Shown here in pieces: positions 63,917 to 64,000 of a stretch of 64,000 nucleotides of DNA; the first letter of the stretch is position 1, and every line of letters begins with the position of its first letter. The translations under genes were made by a program, and so were the position numbers. Source of the stretch: Candidatus Anammoximicrobium sp. (GTDB lineage: Bacteria > Planctomycetota > Planctomycetia > Pirellulales > Pirellulaceae). The notes beneath the pieces were generated by a model that did no database searches, was not told where the DNA came from, and saw only the letters and a program-made list of their open reading frames with translations. The DNA is taken from contig JAAYYU010000036.1 of the NCBI GenBank assembly GCA_012515235.1, positions 1 through 64,000 on the forward strand, written 5' to 3'.

Positions 63917-64000
63917 ATGAGGACTCGCCGCGTCGTTGTTTCGTTCTTGCCGATTGCCGTCATGCTGATCCCGATGATCCCCGCCGTCGTTGCGCCCGCC
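63917..64000 (+). CDS. Start of an exported protein, cut by the window end
   Basis: ATG 63917 follows AGGAG at 63902-63906. The 28 codons seen encode MRTRRVVVSFLPIAVMLIPM and continue IPAVVAPA, a typical signal peptide (Arg-rich start, hydrophobic core, Ala-rich end). Nothing can be said about the mature protein. It is divergent from the GH10 gene. Confidence 0.65.
   Translation, partial: MRTRRVVVSFLPIAVMLIPMIPAVVAPA

Overview
The window is GC-rich bacterial chromosome that looks planctomycete (phylum Planctomycetota, perhaps Pirellulales; inferred). The signs are a DUF1559 protein, a membrane-anchored leucine-rich-repeat protein with an FSLRTLLALMLVF-type segment, several Tat-exported Gfo/Idh/MocA oxidoreductases, a PQQ-propeller/PA14/malectin-like giant, and a very high share of large exported proteins. 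No rRNA, tRNA, integrase, transposase or CRISPR array was seen. All family names come from reading motifs and domain order; no database search was run.

Layout. 0.5-10 kb: an exported Gfo/Idh/MocA protein, a 1184-residue PQQ/methyltransferase/PA14/malectin protein, a prenyltransferase-repeat-like protein and a GntP-type permease. 10-25.6 kb: a broken antitoxin-like gene, a multidomain glycosidase-like protein, a SWIM-SNF2 helicase, an exported metallo-beta-lactamase-fold protein, a hicB-hicA pair, the LRR protein, an orphan antitoxin, and a divergent GH29 fucosidase / DUF4838 pair. 25.7-42.9 kb: seven minus-strand genes, five of them tightly spaced, encoding a GH106-like protein, a 1411-residue glycosidase with an inserted CBM9-like domain, two Gfo/Idh/MocA proteins, an SGNH-esterase/glycosidase fusion, a PL11 rhamnogalacturonan lyase and a GH36 alpha-galactosidase. 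44-54.9 kb: clan GH-A, GH106-like and GH13 enzymes, a DUF6807 protein, a heparinase II/III-like protein and the DUF1559 protein. 55.5-64 kb: a D-aminoacylase, an exported O-methyltransferase, a solo HicB, another clan GH-A enzyme, pseudogene debris, a GH10 xylanase and the first codons of a further exported protein.

How the genes may work together (inference). The 25.7-42.9 kb block reads as a locus for a pectin-type glycan: backbone cleavage (PL11), deacylation (SGNH), release of rhamnose (GH106-like), galactose (GH36) and fucose (GH29), and redox conversion of sugars by Tat-exported Gfo/Idh/MocA enzymes. No SusC/SusD pair, sulfatase or dedicated regulator is visible.

Between the genes lie several palindromic repeat families: four ~97-bp inverted repeats starting GGGGTCAGGCTTACAG, arrays of a ~71-76-bp hairpin unit that switch orientation, a nested 176-bp palindrome, and a 51-bp palindrome overlapping a stop codon. 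These and the antitoxin and polysaccharide-enzyme remnants are the least explained parts of the window.
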